In this document: in pieces, positions 50,110 to 59,706 of the stretch | Position numbering within the stretch: position 1 is the stretch's first letter | Layout: every line of letters begins with the position of its first letter | Assembly (NCBI GenBank): GCA_018223375.1 | Contig: JAGTTS010000010.1 | Location: 1 to 64,000, forward strand | DNA: 64,000 bases | From: Clostridiaceae bacterium Marseille-Q3526 | Lineage (GTDB): Bacteria; Bacillota; Clostridia; Lachnospirales; Lachnospiraceae | Direction of reading: 5' to 3' | Translations under genes and position numbers: made by a program | The notes under the pieces: generated by a model | Told to the model about the DNA's origin: nothing | The model's input: only the letters and a program-made list of their open reading frames with translations | Database searches by the model: none

Positions 50110-50979
50110 TTACTCCTCCTCTCTGATTCCCAGAAGCTGTCTCTGGATCGTGTGGGTCATATAGTAAACCTCATCTCTGGAAATTCCTCCATCTAACAGG
50201 AACTGGATATACTCTGCAAGAGCCAGCTCCCAGTGGGGATTCTCCGTCTGTCCGCCGTCTGTGGACACCATCACATTTTTATATCCGGCTTCCTTCACCA
50301 TGTCCAGGTTATCCTGAAGATTACTCTTATATCGGCCGTTTCCCATATTTTGGGCGTAACACCGCTCTAAAATAATGTCATAATCCTTTACCATGCGGAT
50401 CTGGTCCTCCAGGCTCATGTCCACAATCCACCACTCCGGATGTGTCAGGACAATCTTTTTGATTCCCGCATTTCTGGCCTCCTCCACTACGATAAAGGCT
50501 TCCTTGGGAGAAATATGGGCAGTTCCTAACACTGCGTCGAAATCCTTCACCAGCTGGAAAATATCTGAAAGTTCCGGCACGATTTTTCCGTCTCTCACCA
50601 CTTCCGCGCACTGGCTGGCATCCTGCCCCACCTTTTCCATGTGGTTTCTGGCTGACTGCGTGGGCAGCCATACAACCTTCGCTCCCAGTTTAAGCGCAGT
50701 CTCCGCCGCTTTCGGGTTGATTCCCCCTACCACGCGGTTCAAGGTAATGCTTCCGAACATGGTAAAATCATTGGTGCCTCCATGGACTCTCTCATTGTAC
50801 CGGTTGCACAGATAGGCTCTCTCTGCCGTACTTCCCTGGTGGGTTTTAATCACGATTCCTCTGGCTCCCGCCCTGATCCCAGCTTCCATCAGCTCAAAAT
50901 CATCATACGCTCTGAGCCGTAAATCGGGATTAGAATGGACGTGCATATCAATCACGCCTTTCATCAGATTGCTGCTCAT
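50110..50979 (-). CDS. DUF6282-family amidohydrolase-like protein
   Basis: A 289-residue protein with an amidohydrolase/PHP-like fold: HxH in GVIDMHVHSNPDLR, Lys in IVIKTHQGS, and later TAHISPKEAF, LTHPEW and a C-terminal STDGGQ. It matches DUF6282 by pattern; no reaction is established. Start 50979 (MSSNLM) has AGGAAGGG upstream; ATG 51006 is less likely. It leads the operon with MatC and the dehydrogenase, so it may open a lactone or amide ring of the same diacid pathway. Confidence 0.78.
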   Translation of the reverse strand: MSSNLMKGVIDMHVHSNPDLRLRAYDDFELMEAGIRAGARGIVIKTHQGSTAERAYLCNRYNERVHGGTNDFTMFGSITLNRVVGGINPKAAETALKLGAKVVWLPTQSARNHMEKVGQDASQCAEVVRDGKIVPELSDIFQLVKDFDAVLGTAHISPKEAFIVVEEARNAGIKKIVLTHPEWWIVDMSLEDQIRMVKDYDIILERCYAQNMGNGRYKSNLQDNLDMVKEAGYKNVMVSTDGGQTENPHWELALAEYIQFLLDGGISRDEVYYMTHTIQRQLLGIREEE

Positions 50980-51144
50980 GTTTTCCCTTCCTCTCTTGTA
51001 ATGCACATTGTATATTTTTGATAATAAATCCGGATTGCTTTTAGACGTTTTTTATTATACACTGAGTTATATCATCGGAGAAAGACAGATTTTTTAATAG
51101 AATCCATCGGAAAAAACAATATCAAAACAGGGGGAGACTACTCT

Positions 51145-52083
51145 ATGGATATGAAAGAACTCAATTATATTGTTGCGATTGCAGATGCAGGAAGCATCTC
51201 TGCCGCCGCTGAAAAGCTGTTCATGGCTCAGTCAAGCCTGAGCCAGGCTCTTTCTTTATATGAATCAGAACTGGGAACGCCTATTTTTGTGCGCACCTCC
51301 CGCGGAGTACGCCCCACTCCGTCAGGAAGTGTGTTTATCTCTCATGCCAGGCAGATTTTAAATCACTACCGCCTGGCCCAGAGCGAGGTCTGGGATATTG
51401 AAGGGCTGAACGGAGGCAGGGTAGAATTCGGCATCAGTTCTTTCCGCGGAACCTACCTTCTTCCCCCTGCCCTGAAGCAGTTTCACGCCTCCTATCCGCA
51501 GATTCAGGTGGAAATCACAGAGCTGGACAGCTGGGATCTGGAGGATCGGATTTTAAAAGGCCTGTTGGACATTGCCCTGATTGCCGCTCCATCGGAAAAA
51601 ATCAGGCACAGCTGCGATTTTCTGATGAAGGACGAAATCGTCCTGGCCGCGTCTGTAAACCATCCTGTCATGGCCTTCGCCCATCCCTGCGGCCAACACT
51701 CCGGCGAATACTGGATCGATCTGAAGGACACAAAAGATTTCACCTACATTCTCGGTTCTCCTGGCACAGTTCTGGGAAAAATGCTTCGCAGGGAGCTTTT
51801 AAAGGCCGGCGTAGAGCCGGCTGCAGGCAGCTCCCAGGTTTCCGCCCCCATGGCCGCCGCTATGGCCAGAGCCGGGCTGGGGCTGGCCGCCACCTACCGC
51901 TCCTGTATTCCGGCTCATGAATCGGCACAGTATCTGAAAATCGGCAGAAAGGGCGTATTTTTAGATCTGGCCCTGATTTACCCATCTGGAGGCTACCGTT
52001 CCAAAGCAGCAGCGGCTTTAGGAGAAGTACTCCGGCAGACTTATCTGGGACTGGAACGTGAAACGCGGCAGATATATGATTAA
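51145..52083 (+). CDS. LysR-family transcription regulator
   Basis: A 312-residue regulator: N-terminal winged helix-turn-helix (MKELNYIVAIADAGSISAAAEKLFMAQSSLSQALSLYE pattern, residues 3-60, seen as AAAEKLFMAQSSLSQAL), then a substrate-binding domain (residues about 90-300). It is divergent from the DUF6282-MatC-dehydrogenase operon with 165 bases between, the usual LysR layout, and probably activates that operon on binding the diacid. AGGGGGAG precedes ATG. Confidence 0.92.
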   Translation: MDMKELNYIVAIADAGSISAAAEKLFMAQSSLSQALSLYESELGTPIFVRTSRGVRPTPSGSVFISHARQILNHYRLAQSEVWDIEGLNGGRVEFGISSFRGTYLLPPALKQFHASYPQIQVEITELDSWDLEDRILKGLLDIALIAAPSEKIRHSCDFLMKDEIVLAASVNHPVMAFAHPCGQHSGEYWIDLKDTKDFTYILGSPGTVLGKMLRRELLKAGVEPAAGSSQVSAPMAAAMARAGLGLAATYRSCIPAHESAQYLKIGRKGVFLDLALIYPSGGYRSKAAAALGEVLRQTYLGLERETRQIYD

Positions 52084-52103
52084 GACCTCTATATTTAAGT
52101 AAA

Positions 52104-52152
52104 AAAAGGACGTTCCCCAGCTTCTCACATCAAAGCTGGAAAACGTCCTTTT
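52104..52152. terminator. Bidirectional terminator between lysR and transketolase genes
   Basis: AAAAGGACGTT (52104-52114) with AACGTCCTTTT (52142-52152), plus an inner stem CCAGCTT (52117-52123) with AAGCTGG (52133-52139). The tip contains CTCACATCAAAG, shared with the hairpin at 61063. Confidence 0.85.
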
Positions 52153-52224
52153 CTCTATTTCTTTTTTATTTTATCTGACTATCTGAGCATCACAATGTTC
52201 ATACCTGCTGACTCTGCAGTCTCC

Positions 52225-54204
52225 TTACAGGCTCTTCACTGTATTGACCACGTTCTCAACAGTAAATCCAAACTTCTCGAACAGCTCTGCCGCCGGGCCG
52301 CTGGCTCCAAAGCCCTTCATGGAGACGATGGCTCCGTCGAGTCCTGTATATCTCTCCCATCCGAAGCTTCCAAGGGCCTCCACAGCCACTCTCTTTCTCA
52401 CTGCCTTCGGAAGTACAGACTCTCTGTACTCGGCGCTCTGCTCCTCAAAGAGATCCATACAAGGCATGGATACCACGCGGATCTTCATTCCGTCCTTCTC
52501 AAGCTCTGCCTTTGCCTTCACTGCCAGTCCTACCTCAGAACCTGTGGCAATCAGGATGACATCCGGAGTTCCCTCGCAGTCCTCCAGCACATAGCCGCCC
52601 TTTAATGCCTCCTTACTGCTGCCCTTCATCGGCTCCAGATTCTGTCTGGAAAGAACTAAGGCTGTCGGAGTGCTCTTAGATGTAACAGCGCTGTACCATG
52701 CGGCCTGTGTCTCTGTGGCGTCGCATGGACGGAACACATGGAAGTTCGGCATTGCCCGAAGAGCTGCCAGCTGTTCGATAGGCTCATGGGTCGGGCCGTC
52801 CTCGCCTACTCCAATGCTGTCATGGGTAAACACATAGGTAAGCGGAGTTCCCATCAGCGCGGACAGACGGGCCATAGGCTTCACATAATCGCTGAATACG
52901 AAGAAAGTAGCCACATATGGCTTTAAACCTCCGTGAAGAGCCATACCATTTCCGATAGCGGCCATAGCCAGCTCTCTTACGCCGAAGTGAAGATTTCTTC
53001 CGCTTCTGTCCTCTTTAGAGAAATCTCCCTTTCCATCCATATAAGTCTTGTTGGAAGGCGCCAGATCTGCGCTTCCTCCGATCAGGTTCGGAAGTCTGTC
53101 TTTTAATACATTGATAATCTTTCCGGAAAGAGAACGGGTAGCCTCTGCCTTCTCCTGTGCTGCCCAGTAGGAATCATCGTTTAACAGATCCTCAGCTGTA
53201 CCGTTATGATACTGGTTCCACAGCTTCTCCATCTCCGGATATTCCTCACAGTAAGCGGCAAACATCACATTCCATGCAGCTTCTGCCTCTGCCTTCTCGT
53301 TAGACAGCTCGTCGAAATGTCTGTAAACCTCCTCCGGTACGAAGAATGCCTCCTCGTAAGGCCAGTTTAAGGTCTCTCTGAGAGCCTTCACGTTCTCTGC
53401 TCCCAGCGGCTCGCCGTGAGCGCTTGCCTTGCCCTGCTTAGCCGGGCAGCCATAACCGATCTCTGTCTTAATAGTAATGAAAGAAGGACGCTCTGTATCC
53501 TGCTTGGCAGCCTCGATAGCCATAGCAATAGAATCAATGTTATTGCCATCCTCCACGGTAATCGTCTGGAATCCAAAGGCGCGCATACGCTCCTCCACAT
53601 TCTCACGGAACGCAATGTCTGTGCTTCCCTCAATGGAAATGCGGTTGGAATCGTAGAGCACGATGAGCTTGGAAAGTCCCAGAGTTCCCGCCAGTGAGAA
53701 AGCTTCAGAGGAAATTCCCTCCATCATACAGCCGTCTCCGCCCAGCACGTAGGTATAATGATCTACCACCGGATATTCTTCCTTGTTGAATACGCTGGCC
53801 AGATGTGCCTCTGCCATAGCCATACCTACTGCCATACCCATTCCTGCACCAAGAGGTCCTGTAGTGGCCTCCACGCCTACCGTATGGCCGTACTCCGGAT
53901 GTCCAGGAGTCTTAGAACCAACCTGGCGGAAGTTCATCAGATCCTCCTTTGTCAGATCTCCTACCTTAAACAGGTGAAGAAGGGAATAGAGAAGCATGGA
54001 GCCATGGCCGCCGGACAGGATAAAGCGGTCTCTGTTGGCCCAGTCCGGATTGGACGGATTGTAGTTTAAATGATGCGCCCAAAGCTCGTAGCCAATAGGC
54101 GCGCAGCCCAGAGGAAGGCCCGGATGGCCGGAATTTGCCTTCTGGATTGCGTCGGCAGCTAAAATTCTGACAGCGTTGATAGAGAGAGTATCAATCTGGT
54201 TCAT
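52225..54204 (-). CDS. tkt: Transketolase
   Basis: A 659-residue thiamine-diphosphate enzyme that moves two-carbon units between sugar phosphates in the pentose phosphate pathway. Seen are the substrate His regions SGHPGLPLG and GHPEYGHTVGVEATTGPLG, the cofactor motif GGDGCMMEGISSEAFSLAG, the YDSNRISIEG segment and the second-domain FTHDSIGVGEDGPTHEP. Length is typical for the full-length form. CAGGAGG precedes the ATG. It follows a DUF5711 gene by 44 bases. Confidence 0.95.
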   Translation of the reverse strand: MNQIDTLSINAVRILAADAIQKANSGHPGLPLGCAPIGYELWAHHLNYNPSNPDWANRDRFILSGGHGSMLLYSLLHLFKVGDLTKEDLMNFRQVGSKTPGHPEYGHTVGVEATTGPLGAGMGMAVGMAMAEAHLASVFNKEEYPVVDHYTYVLGGDGCMMEGISSEAFSLAGTLGLSKLIVLYDSNRISIEGSTDIAFRENVEERMRAFGFQTITVEDGNNIDSIAMAIEAAKQDTERPSFITIKTEIGYGCPAKQGKASAHGEPLGAENVKALRETLNWPYEEAFFVPEEVYRHFDELSNEKAEAEAAWNVMFAAYCEEYPEMEKLWNQYHNGTAEDLLNDDSYWAAQEKAEATRSLSGKIINVLKDRLPNLIGGSADLAPSNKTYMDGKGDFSKEDRSGRNLHFGVRELAMAAIGNGMALHGGLKPYVATFFVFSDYVKPMARLSALMGTPLTYVFTHDSIGVGEDGPTHEPIEQLAALRAMPNFHVFRPCDATETQAAWYSAVTSKSTPTALVLSRQNLEPMKGSSKEALKGGYVLEDCEGTPDVILIATGSEVGLAVKAKAELEKDGMKIRVVSMPCMDLFEEQSAEYRESVLPKAVRKRVAVEALGSFGWERYTGLDGAIVSMKGFGASGPAAELFEKFGFTVENVVNTVKSL

Positions 54205-54248
54205 TTGTATAACCTCCTGAAAATTAATTTGGTGTTTGGGTATATCGT

Positions 54249-55538
54249 TTATTTCAGCCGGATGCTTCTGACAGTGTCCCCTCCGGTGAAAATAAGCTCG
54301 TTCTCCATTTTTCCTGCTCTGACGGCGGAAAATGTGAAATCAAATGAACCGGAAAACCTGCATTTTCCAGACATATTATAGATCTCACACGAATTCTCAT
54401 TATACAGAATTACCATATCCCCGTCAATATCTATCTCCTTATACTGGAAGCTTACAGGCTGGCTGAACTTTAATTTTCCGCCTGCGCTGTAGACGTCCAG
54501 CCGGTAATCGGACTCTCCTTCCGGATTTTCCACCACCACGCCCACGTATTTATCGGAATAGCAGACGCTTTTGATTTCTTCCTCCAGCTTAATGTGGGCG
54601 GAAAGCGCCGGAGAGGTCTGATTTTCCAGAGAAAAGAAACCGATCTGACCGGTTCCGAAGGCGCAGGCCCGATCCTCGTTCAGGAAACGCACTCTCGGAA
54701 TCACGCTGTCCTTCATTTCCTCAAAACCGCCTACCAGACGATCCGGATAGCTCTTTCCATATTCGGAAAAGTTATAGAACGCCACCCTGTTTCCCATCAT
54801 TCCGTCCTGAAGATACACATTGGACACCATCACCTGGGATCCCTCTGGAGAGAGAGAGACGTCCATCAGGTATCCGCTCTTTGACATGACGGTTTTAATC
54901 AGCCAGTCCAGCTCGCTTCCATCCTCCTTAAAAAAGGAAATATAGGAAGCTGTGCTGTCCTCTAAAAGCACCGCCGTCACGCCGTGGGCTGAGACGGAAG
55001 CTCTCAGAATCGGCAACGTCGTCTCCGCCTGCCCTCTCTGCCCTTCCTGATTGCATATGTAAAGAGAATTCCCCTGCCTGTCCGCAATGACGGCGTAGGA
55101 ACCGTTCACATAGCAGACCGGCGATTTCATCTGGTAGCTGATGGACCAGACAATCTTTCCCCTGCTGTCAATGTAGGAAGCTCCGTCCTTCGTATACTTT
55201 AATACGTTGCTTCCAAACGGCTCATATCCGGCGAAACCATTCTCGCTGGCTGGAATCTGCTTTTCCCATACCACTCGGTAGCTTTCATACCGGCGCACAT
55301 AAAGATAATAATAGGCCGCCGCAAGCGCCGCTAAAATGAGCGCCGCCAGGATGATGAACATACGAATCCGCTTCTTTCTGGTGCGGGCCTCCGCATTCCT
55401 GACAATCTCTTGCTCGTCCAGTCCGCGGCCGCCTCCCTGGCTCTGCCCGCCTGGAGAGCTGATCATTCTCTGGCGAAGCTGTCTTTTTTTCTGTTCTCTG
55501 TCCATAGAGTCCATATTACTCATCTGCTTATCTCCCAT
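54249..55538 (-). CDS. DUF5711 membrane-anchored protein
   Basis: A 429-residue protein: a short charged cytoplasmic part, one membrane helix (MFIILAALILAALAAAYYYLY, starting about residue 62), then an outside domain of repeated beta-strand segments with a beta-propeller look (SYAVIADRQGNSLYICN; GTGQIGFFSLEN). It matches the Lachnospiraceae family DUF5711 by pattern; function unknown. Start 55538 is used because a TATAAT lies just upstream of it, inside the longer frame that reaches 55586. Confidence 0.75.
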   Translation of the reverse strand: MGDKQMSNMDSMDREQKKRQLRQRMISSPGGQSQGGGRGLDEQEIVRNAEARTRKKRIRMFIILAALILAALAAAYYYLYVRRYESYRVVWEKQIPASENGFAGYEPFGSNVLKYTKDGASYIDSRGKIVWSISYQMKSPVCYVNGSYAVIADRQGNSLYICNQEGQRGQAETTLPILRASVSAHGVTAVLLEDSTASYISFFKEDGSELDWLIKTVMSKSGYLMDVSLSPEGSQVMVSNVYLQDGMMGNRVAFYNFSEYGKSYPDRLVGGFEEMKDSVIPRVRFLNEDRACAFGTGQIGFFSLENQTSPALSAHIKLEEEIKSVCYSDKYVGVVVENPEGESDYRLDVYSAGGKLKFSQPVSFQYKEIDIDGDMVILYNENSCEIYNMSGKCRFSGSFDFTFSAVRAGKMENELIFTGGDTVRSIRLK

Positions 55539-55641
55539 TCTGTCAATCCTATCTCCGATTATACAACAGAATGTGGGAGATATCACTAAATTTTTTGCTC
55601 CCAGGCGGCAAACTGCAATATCTGGACTGCCGCAGTAACTC

Positions 55642-57111
55642 CTATTTTTCCACCAAATCCTTCATCTCCTCCGCTACAGGCACGTCTGCCGGAAGAATCA
55701 GCTTCTGCCCCGCCGCCACATGGTTCATATCCGTCATTCCGTTGAGAGCGCAGATATCCTCCACATGGTTCACATTTCCATAGAGCTTAAAGCAGATTCC
55801 GTACAGGGTTTCTCCATCCCCCACCGCGTATGTTCCGCCCGGCTTTTTGTCTGTGGCAGGCGCGGCTGCCTCTTTTGTCTCCTGAGATGCAGTTTCTGAT
55901 CCCTGATGTTCCGATGCCTGAGCTTTTGGATTTCCGTCTGCCTGAGTTTCCCTGCTTTCTGCCGACGGATCCTCTGTCTGGCTCTCTGTCTGGCTCTCTG
56001 ATTTCTGAAATTCTGCCCCCTGGCTCTCTGGCTCTCGAAGCCCGTCCCCGCTGTTCTGGCTTTCAGGCTGCGCTTCTGCAGGCAGTTCCGGAGCAGACGA
56101 TTCCAGGGCTGTCTCCTGGCTTAAATCCTGTTTTTCCTGAATTTCTGCCGTTTTCTCTGGATCCGGCTCCATTTTTACAATCTCCTCTCCCTTCTCTCCG
56201 CCTGCGCTGCTTCCCACCAGACGGTTCGATTCCTCCTCCGTTTTCGGATAAATCCGCCCCTTAATCTCCTCCACAATCACCGGTGCGCTCTCCTCCCGCT
56301 CTTCTCTGTCCGGATCCCAGGGCCTTGCCCCCTCCGGAAGCACAGAAACCAGTACCGTCTCCATCTCCTGCATTTTCTGGTAATTGTTCATCATGGCCAC
56401 GCCTCCCGCCAGAATCACCATGGACATGGTACTGCACAGAAGTCCCAGATTTCTGACTGTATGCCTCTGGCTGACCGCTTCCTTTTTTCTGTCCTCCATT
56501 CTCTCCCTGAAATCCCTGATCACACGGTCTCCTGCCCCGGATTCCACTCTCCGCACATCTTTCCGGCAGATCATATAGTCCTGCATCATCTGATTTTTAT
56601 CATAATAGATGCTGTAGCCCTTCAGGCGGTAAAATCCGTCGTCCGAGGTGACGTAGACAGACTCCTCGCCCTCCAGACCGCTGTTTAAGTACATCAGCTG
56701 GTTCTTTTCACTGAAATACTGGCCATGCTGTTTCCAGTAATTCAGCGGGCTTAACGTGCATCCTGGCGCTCCGCAGAGAAACCACCCCTGCACCGTCCGC
56801 CTTGGAAACGACTCCTCCATACTCTGATAGGCTTTTTTCCAGGCCGCTTCCGTAAACTCGACTTTTTCTCCCTCGGCCGTCACATCCTCCATTTCCAGAG
56901 CTCCGTCTACAAAAATAAAGGGGACTCCGTTCTCCGTCCGCTCTGTCCCCAACAGCAGTCCCGCTCTCAGATCCTGCCCTCCGGAAGGAAACAGCCGCTT
57001 TAAATACGTGCTGACGTAATCCTCTATGTACAGCCTGACCGTGTCGTCTCTGTCTCCTATCTGCCTGATGTTTTTCGGCAGCTTTGATAATGGCTCGTAT
57101 AAATCTCCCAT
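55642..57111 (-). CDS. LysM protein with N-terminal degenerate MPN/JAB-like domain
   Basis: A 489-residue protein. Residues 1-190 resemble an MPN/JAB fold (LLLGTERTENGVPFIFVDGALEMEDV; GWFLCGAPGCTLSPLNYWKQH), but the metal-binding HxH and Asp are replaced. One membrane helix is at about 222-245 (GLLCSTMSMVILAGGVAMM). A long Glu/Ser/Gln-rich linker follows, with SESQTESQTE-type repeats. The C-terminal LysM domain (YAVGDGETLYGICFKLYG...AGQKLILP) binds peptidoglycan. The MPN-like part is inside and LysM outside the cell. Role unknown; possibly a spore or wall sensor. Confidence 0.78.
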   Translation of the reverse strand: MGDLYEPLSKLPKNIRQIGDRDDTVRLYIEDYVSTYLKRLFPSGGQDLRAGLLLGTERTENGVPFIFVDGALEMEDVTAEGEKVEFTEAAWKKAYQSMEESFPRRTVQGWFLCGAPGCTLSPLNYWKQHGQYFSEKNQLMYLNSGLEGEESVYVTSDDGFYRLKGYSIYYDKNQMMQDYMICRKDVRRVESGAGDRVIRDFRERMEDRKKEAVSQRHTVRNLGLLCSTMSMVILAGGVAMMNNYQKMQEMETVLVSVLPEGARPWDPDREEREESAPVIVEEIKGRIYPKTEEESNRLVGSSAGGEKGEEIVKMEPDPEKTAEIQEKQDLSQETALESSAPELPAEAQPESQNSGDGLREPESQGAEFQKSESQTESQTEDPSAESRETQADGNPKAQASEHQGSETASQETKEAAAPATDKKPGGTYAVGDGETLYGICFKLYGNVNHVEDICALNGMTDMNHVAAGQKLILPADVPVAEEMKDLVEK

Positions 57112-57120
57112 ATTGGCTCA

Positions 57121-57249
57121 CCCCGCTTATCTATTTCCTGCTGCCAGGGCCTGTCCGGCCCCGGCGGCTTCCTGCGGCAGCCCGGTCATTTTCAGACCGC
57201 CGCCAGCTTCCATCCGGGCCATCATATCACAGAGCCAGTAAAAAACTTG
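57121..57249 (-). other. GC-rich intergenic stretch with possible hairpin
   Basis: GCTGCCAGGGCC and GGCCCCGGCGGC at about 57138-57172 could pair and end the yyaC transcript. No T-tract is present. Confidence 0.3.
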
Positions 57250-57849
57250 TCAAATCAACGCCGCGTTATCCCAAAATTTTTCGACAATTCTTATGCTTCT
57301 GCTGATGCAGTCCGCCATTCTCATCACCACAGACAGGCGGACGCTCTGAAGCATCAGAGGATCATAGCTGCTGCATCCTCCCACAATCCCGGTAATAAAA
57401 ATATCTCCCACCGCCCCCAGCTCCTTACTGACGCCCAGGCCTGGCCTCAGCGCCCCCTTCCCCAGAGTCAGATATCCCACATGCTCTCTGTTTCCCACAG
57501 AGGCGTCCACCGCCACCACAAGGCAGTCATGGTAACAGTTTTTGATAATCCTGGCGTACTCTTCTAAATTCATGGCGTGAACCGGGCGTTCCAGCGTCCC
57601 AAATACGGCTGCGCAGGAACGCTTCATATCGCGGAGCTTATATCCAATCAGCGGCCCCAGGCTGTCCCCGGTGGATCGGTCCGTCCCGATGCAGAGAAAT
57701 ACCACTCCCTTTTTCCCCTGTCTTGCCTTCTCCTCCTCAATCATCTGATGAAGCTGTCTGGCAAAATCCTCCGCCTTAAAATTTCTGTCCGAATTAAAAT
57801 AATAAATATTCCGGCTGTCCTTTGCCGACATCCACTCTAACATTTTCAT
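57250..57849 (-). CDS. yyaC: Spore protease YyaC-family protein (DUF1256)
   Basis: A 199-residue protein of the YyaC family, found in endospore formers and related to the GPR germination protease fold. Motifs: VVFLCIGTDRSTGDSLGPLIG (the acidic-site region), VHAMNLEEY, VVAVDASVG and GDIFITGIVGG. It marks the organism as a likely spore former. It stands alone between envelope genes; GGTTAGGGA before ATG is a weak ribosome-binding site, and ATG 57843 is another possible start. Confidence 0.88.
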   Translation of the reverse strand: MKMLEWMSAKDSRNIYYFNSDRNFKAEDFARQLHQMIEEEKARQGKKGVVFLCIGTDRSTGDSLGPLIGYKLRDMKRSCAAVFGTLERPVHAMNLEEYARIIKNCYHDCLVVAVDASVGNREHVGYLTLGKGALRPGLGVSKELGAVGDIFITGIVGGCSSYDPLMLQSVRLSVVMRMADCISRSIRIVEKFWDNAALI

Positions 57850-57988
57850 TCCCTAACCGCCTGTCGTTTTCATTCATTGATTGCCGTTTCTCATTTCCAA
57901 TTCTATTATAGGCAGAATGTGCCAAAAATATGCGGACAGGCAGATCGAAAAAGAGAAGCCCCAAAAGACTCCTCCTATTTTCTCTTAT

Positions 57989-59095
57989 TTATTTTCTGAC
58001 CGCCGGGCCTTCCCCGTTTTTATACCGTTCTATGGCTTCGCTGATATTGGAGGCCTCCCCTGATTCAATCAGGCGTTTCAGGCCATCTATTTTCTCCACG
58101 TTTAAAAACTCCCGTCCCAGGTAGGATTCGTAGGTGTCCGTCATGTACATCCTCTTCTCCTGGAGAATGGTTCTGACATACTTCAGCTGCCCCACTGCGT
58201 CCTCATATTCCTCTGCCATGCGTTCCAGCTTTTCCCGGCTGTTTTCCGTAATCTCGTCTGAAATGATCATCCGCGTCACATTTTCAAAGGAATTCAAGGC
58301 GTCCTTTTTCTTTTTCAGCATGTCGTCCATGTCCTGCTCCAGCTGGGAAATCTCGTCGTCAAACCGCTCCAGATTGTAGAGGGATTCATTCCGATCCCTT
58401 TTTACGGAGGAGGTGATAATGTGGATTTTCCTGTTGTTGGAGAGAATGACATTTCGAATCTGTCTGCCCTCCCGAAGGGCCTGCTGGTGGTGTCCCCTGG
58501 TCATATTGCCAACAATCGTGTAAAGTCCTCCAAACACAATCACACAGGCAAAATAGATAAGAATCAGGTACAGCGTCTTCTGCACCGGAAGCAGCGAGTA
58601 AATCCCGCACGGAACAGCCAGAAAGCACACCACCAGAGAAATCAGAAGCAGCATGGCCTCCTTAAATCCCCTGGTAAAATAGAGCGCATAGTAAAAACCG
58701 CTCTGACAGAAGGACGGAACGTGTTCCTTCTGAAATAAGGTTTTCATTCTGACTCTCAGCTCCCTGTTATGAAGATGAAGTTCTGAAGTCTCCTCCTTGA
58801 TCCGCTCCTTAATTCCCTGATTTTTCGCCTTTTCCCGCCTTACCCTGGTCTTTTTCAGCCTGTCCTGAGCGCCTGCAATCTCGCTGTCATAGCTCTTATT
58901 AATCTCTTCCCTTCTCCGCTTCACAGTAAGGTTGATATTGTCCGCCACTGCCTTTTTCTCCGATTCAAGGGCCTTTAACAGTCTTTCCTCCTCCTCTTTC
59001 GCCTGCTGTTCCTCTCTTTCCAGGTCAGCAAGCTCCAGGGCAATCTGCTTCGCATCTGACAAAAATCCCTTAAAATCTGTAATTGCCTGTGCCAT
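57989..59095 (-). CDS. Membrane protein with long coiled coils, function unknown
   Basis: A 368-residue protein. An N-terminal coiled coil (about residues 18-125, Glu/Lys/Arg-rich) is followed by two membrane helices (about 148-195: AMLLLISLVVCFLAVPCGIY; LYLILIYFACVIVFGGLYTI) and a second coiled coil (about 225-330). Not recognised as a known family. It is followed upstream by a small conserved-looking gene (59176-59442) in the same direction. A role in cell shape or envelope scaffolding would fit but is only a guess. Confidence 0.7.
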   Translation of the reverse strand: MAQAITDFKGFLSDAKQIALELADLEREEQQAKEEEERLLKALESEKKAVADNINLTVKRRREEINKSYDSEIAGAQDRLKKTRVRREKAKNQGIKERIKEETSELHLHNRELRVRMKTLFQKEHVPSFCQSGFYYALYFTRGFKEAMLLLISLVVCFLAVPCGIYSLLPVQKTLYLILIYFACVIVFGGLYTIVGNMTRGHHQQALREGRQIRNVILSNNRKIHIITSSVKRDRNESLYNLERFDDEISQLEQDMDDMLKKKKDALNSFENVTRMIISDEITENSREKLERMAEEYEDAVGQLKYVRTILQEKRMYMTDTYESYLGREFLNVEKIDGLKRLIESGEASNISEAIERYKNGEGPAVRK

Positions 59096-59175
59096 ATAGT
59101 TCCTCTTCCCTTTTCCTGTCTCTTATTTTCATACTCTTCTCAGGCGCAGATCCTTCTCTCCTTCGAGTCCTGGCT

Positions 59176-59442
59176 CTACTCCTCGATCACCTGTATTTCC
59201 AGATAGTCAAAATCAATGGATTCCACAAAGCTGTCCTTGGAAAACCGCGTCTTGTCGTGCCGCTTGAAATCCTCGATATTCGCGTCCAGCCAGATCGGCT
59301 GGCCCAGATCAAATTCATAGCAGACCTTCTCCATAGCGTCAAACACCATAGCGGTCCTGGACATGGAATAGTCTCCATTTTCAATGACCGTATCCCTCTG
59401 CATTCTGTTGTCTTTCCACAATTTAGCCCAAAGCCGGAACAT
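59176..59442 (-). CDS. Small soluble protein, function unknown
   Basis: An 88-residue protein starting MFRLWAKLWKDNRMQRD, rich in acidic residues, ending DYLEIQVIEE. The start 59442 has GGGAGACGGGAG upstream; the frame continues to 59538, but without a ribosome-binding site. It precedes the coiled-coil protein gene by 80 bases and may share its transcript. No family recognised. Confidence 0.65.
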   Translation of the reverse strand: MFRLWAKLWKDNRMQRDTVIENGDYSMSRTAMVFDAMEKVCYEFDLGQPIWLDANIEDFKRHDKTRFSKDSFVESIDFDYLEIQVIEE

Positions 59443-59706
59443 CTCCCGTCTCCCTTCTCTTCTATATCCAGCGCCGCTTCTGGCTGGCAGCCATTTTCCT
59501 ATACCGTCTATTTTCGCATGAAGCCGCCGGTTTCGCAAGACATATTTTAATCTATATGACTGTGTTCACACTGGCCCGCTTCTATGATATACTTTGATAA
59601 GCAGTTTTTCTGCATACAGAACAGGATCGCCGTCGTCCCGGAAGCCGTATGTATGGTCTGATACATGGGCCTGCCTGGGCGCGCCGGCATGAAAGGAACA
59701 TAGACT

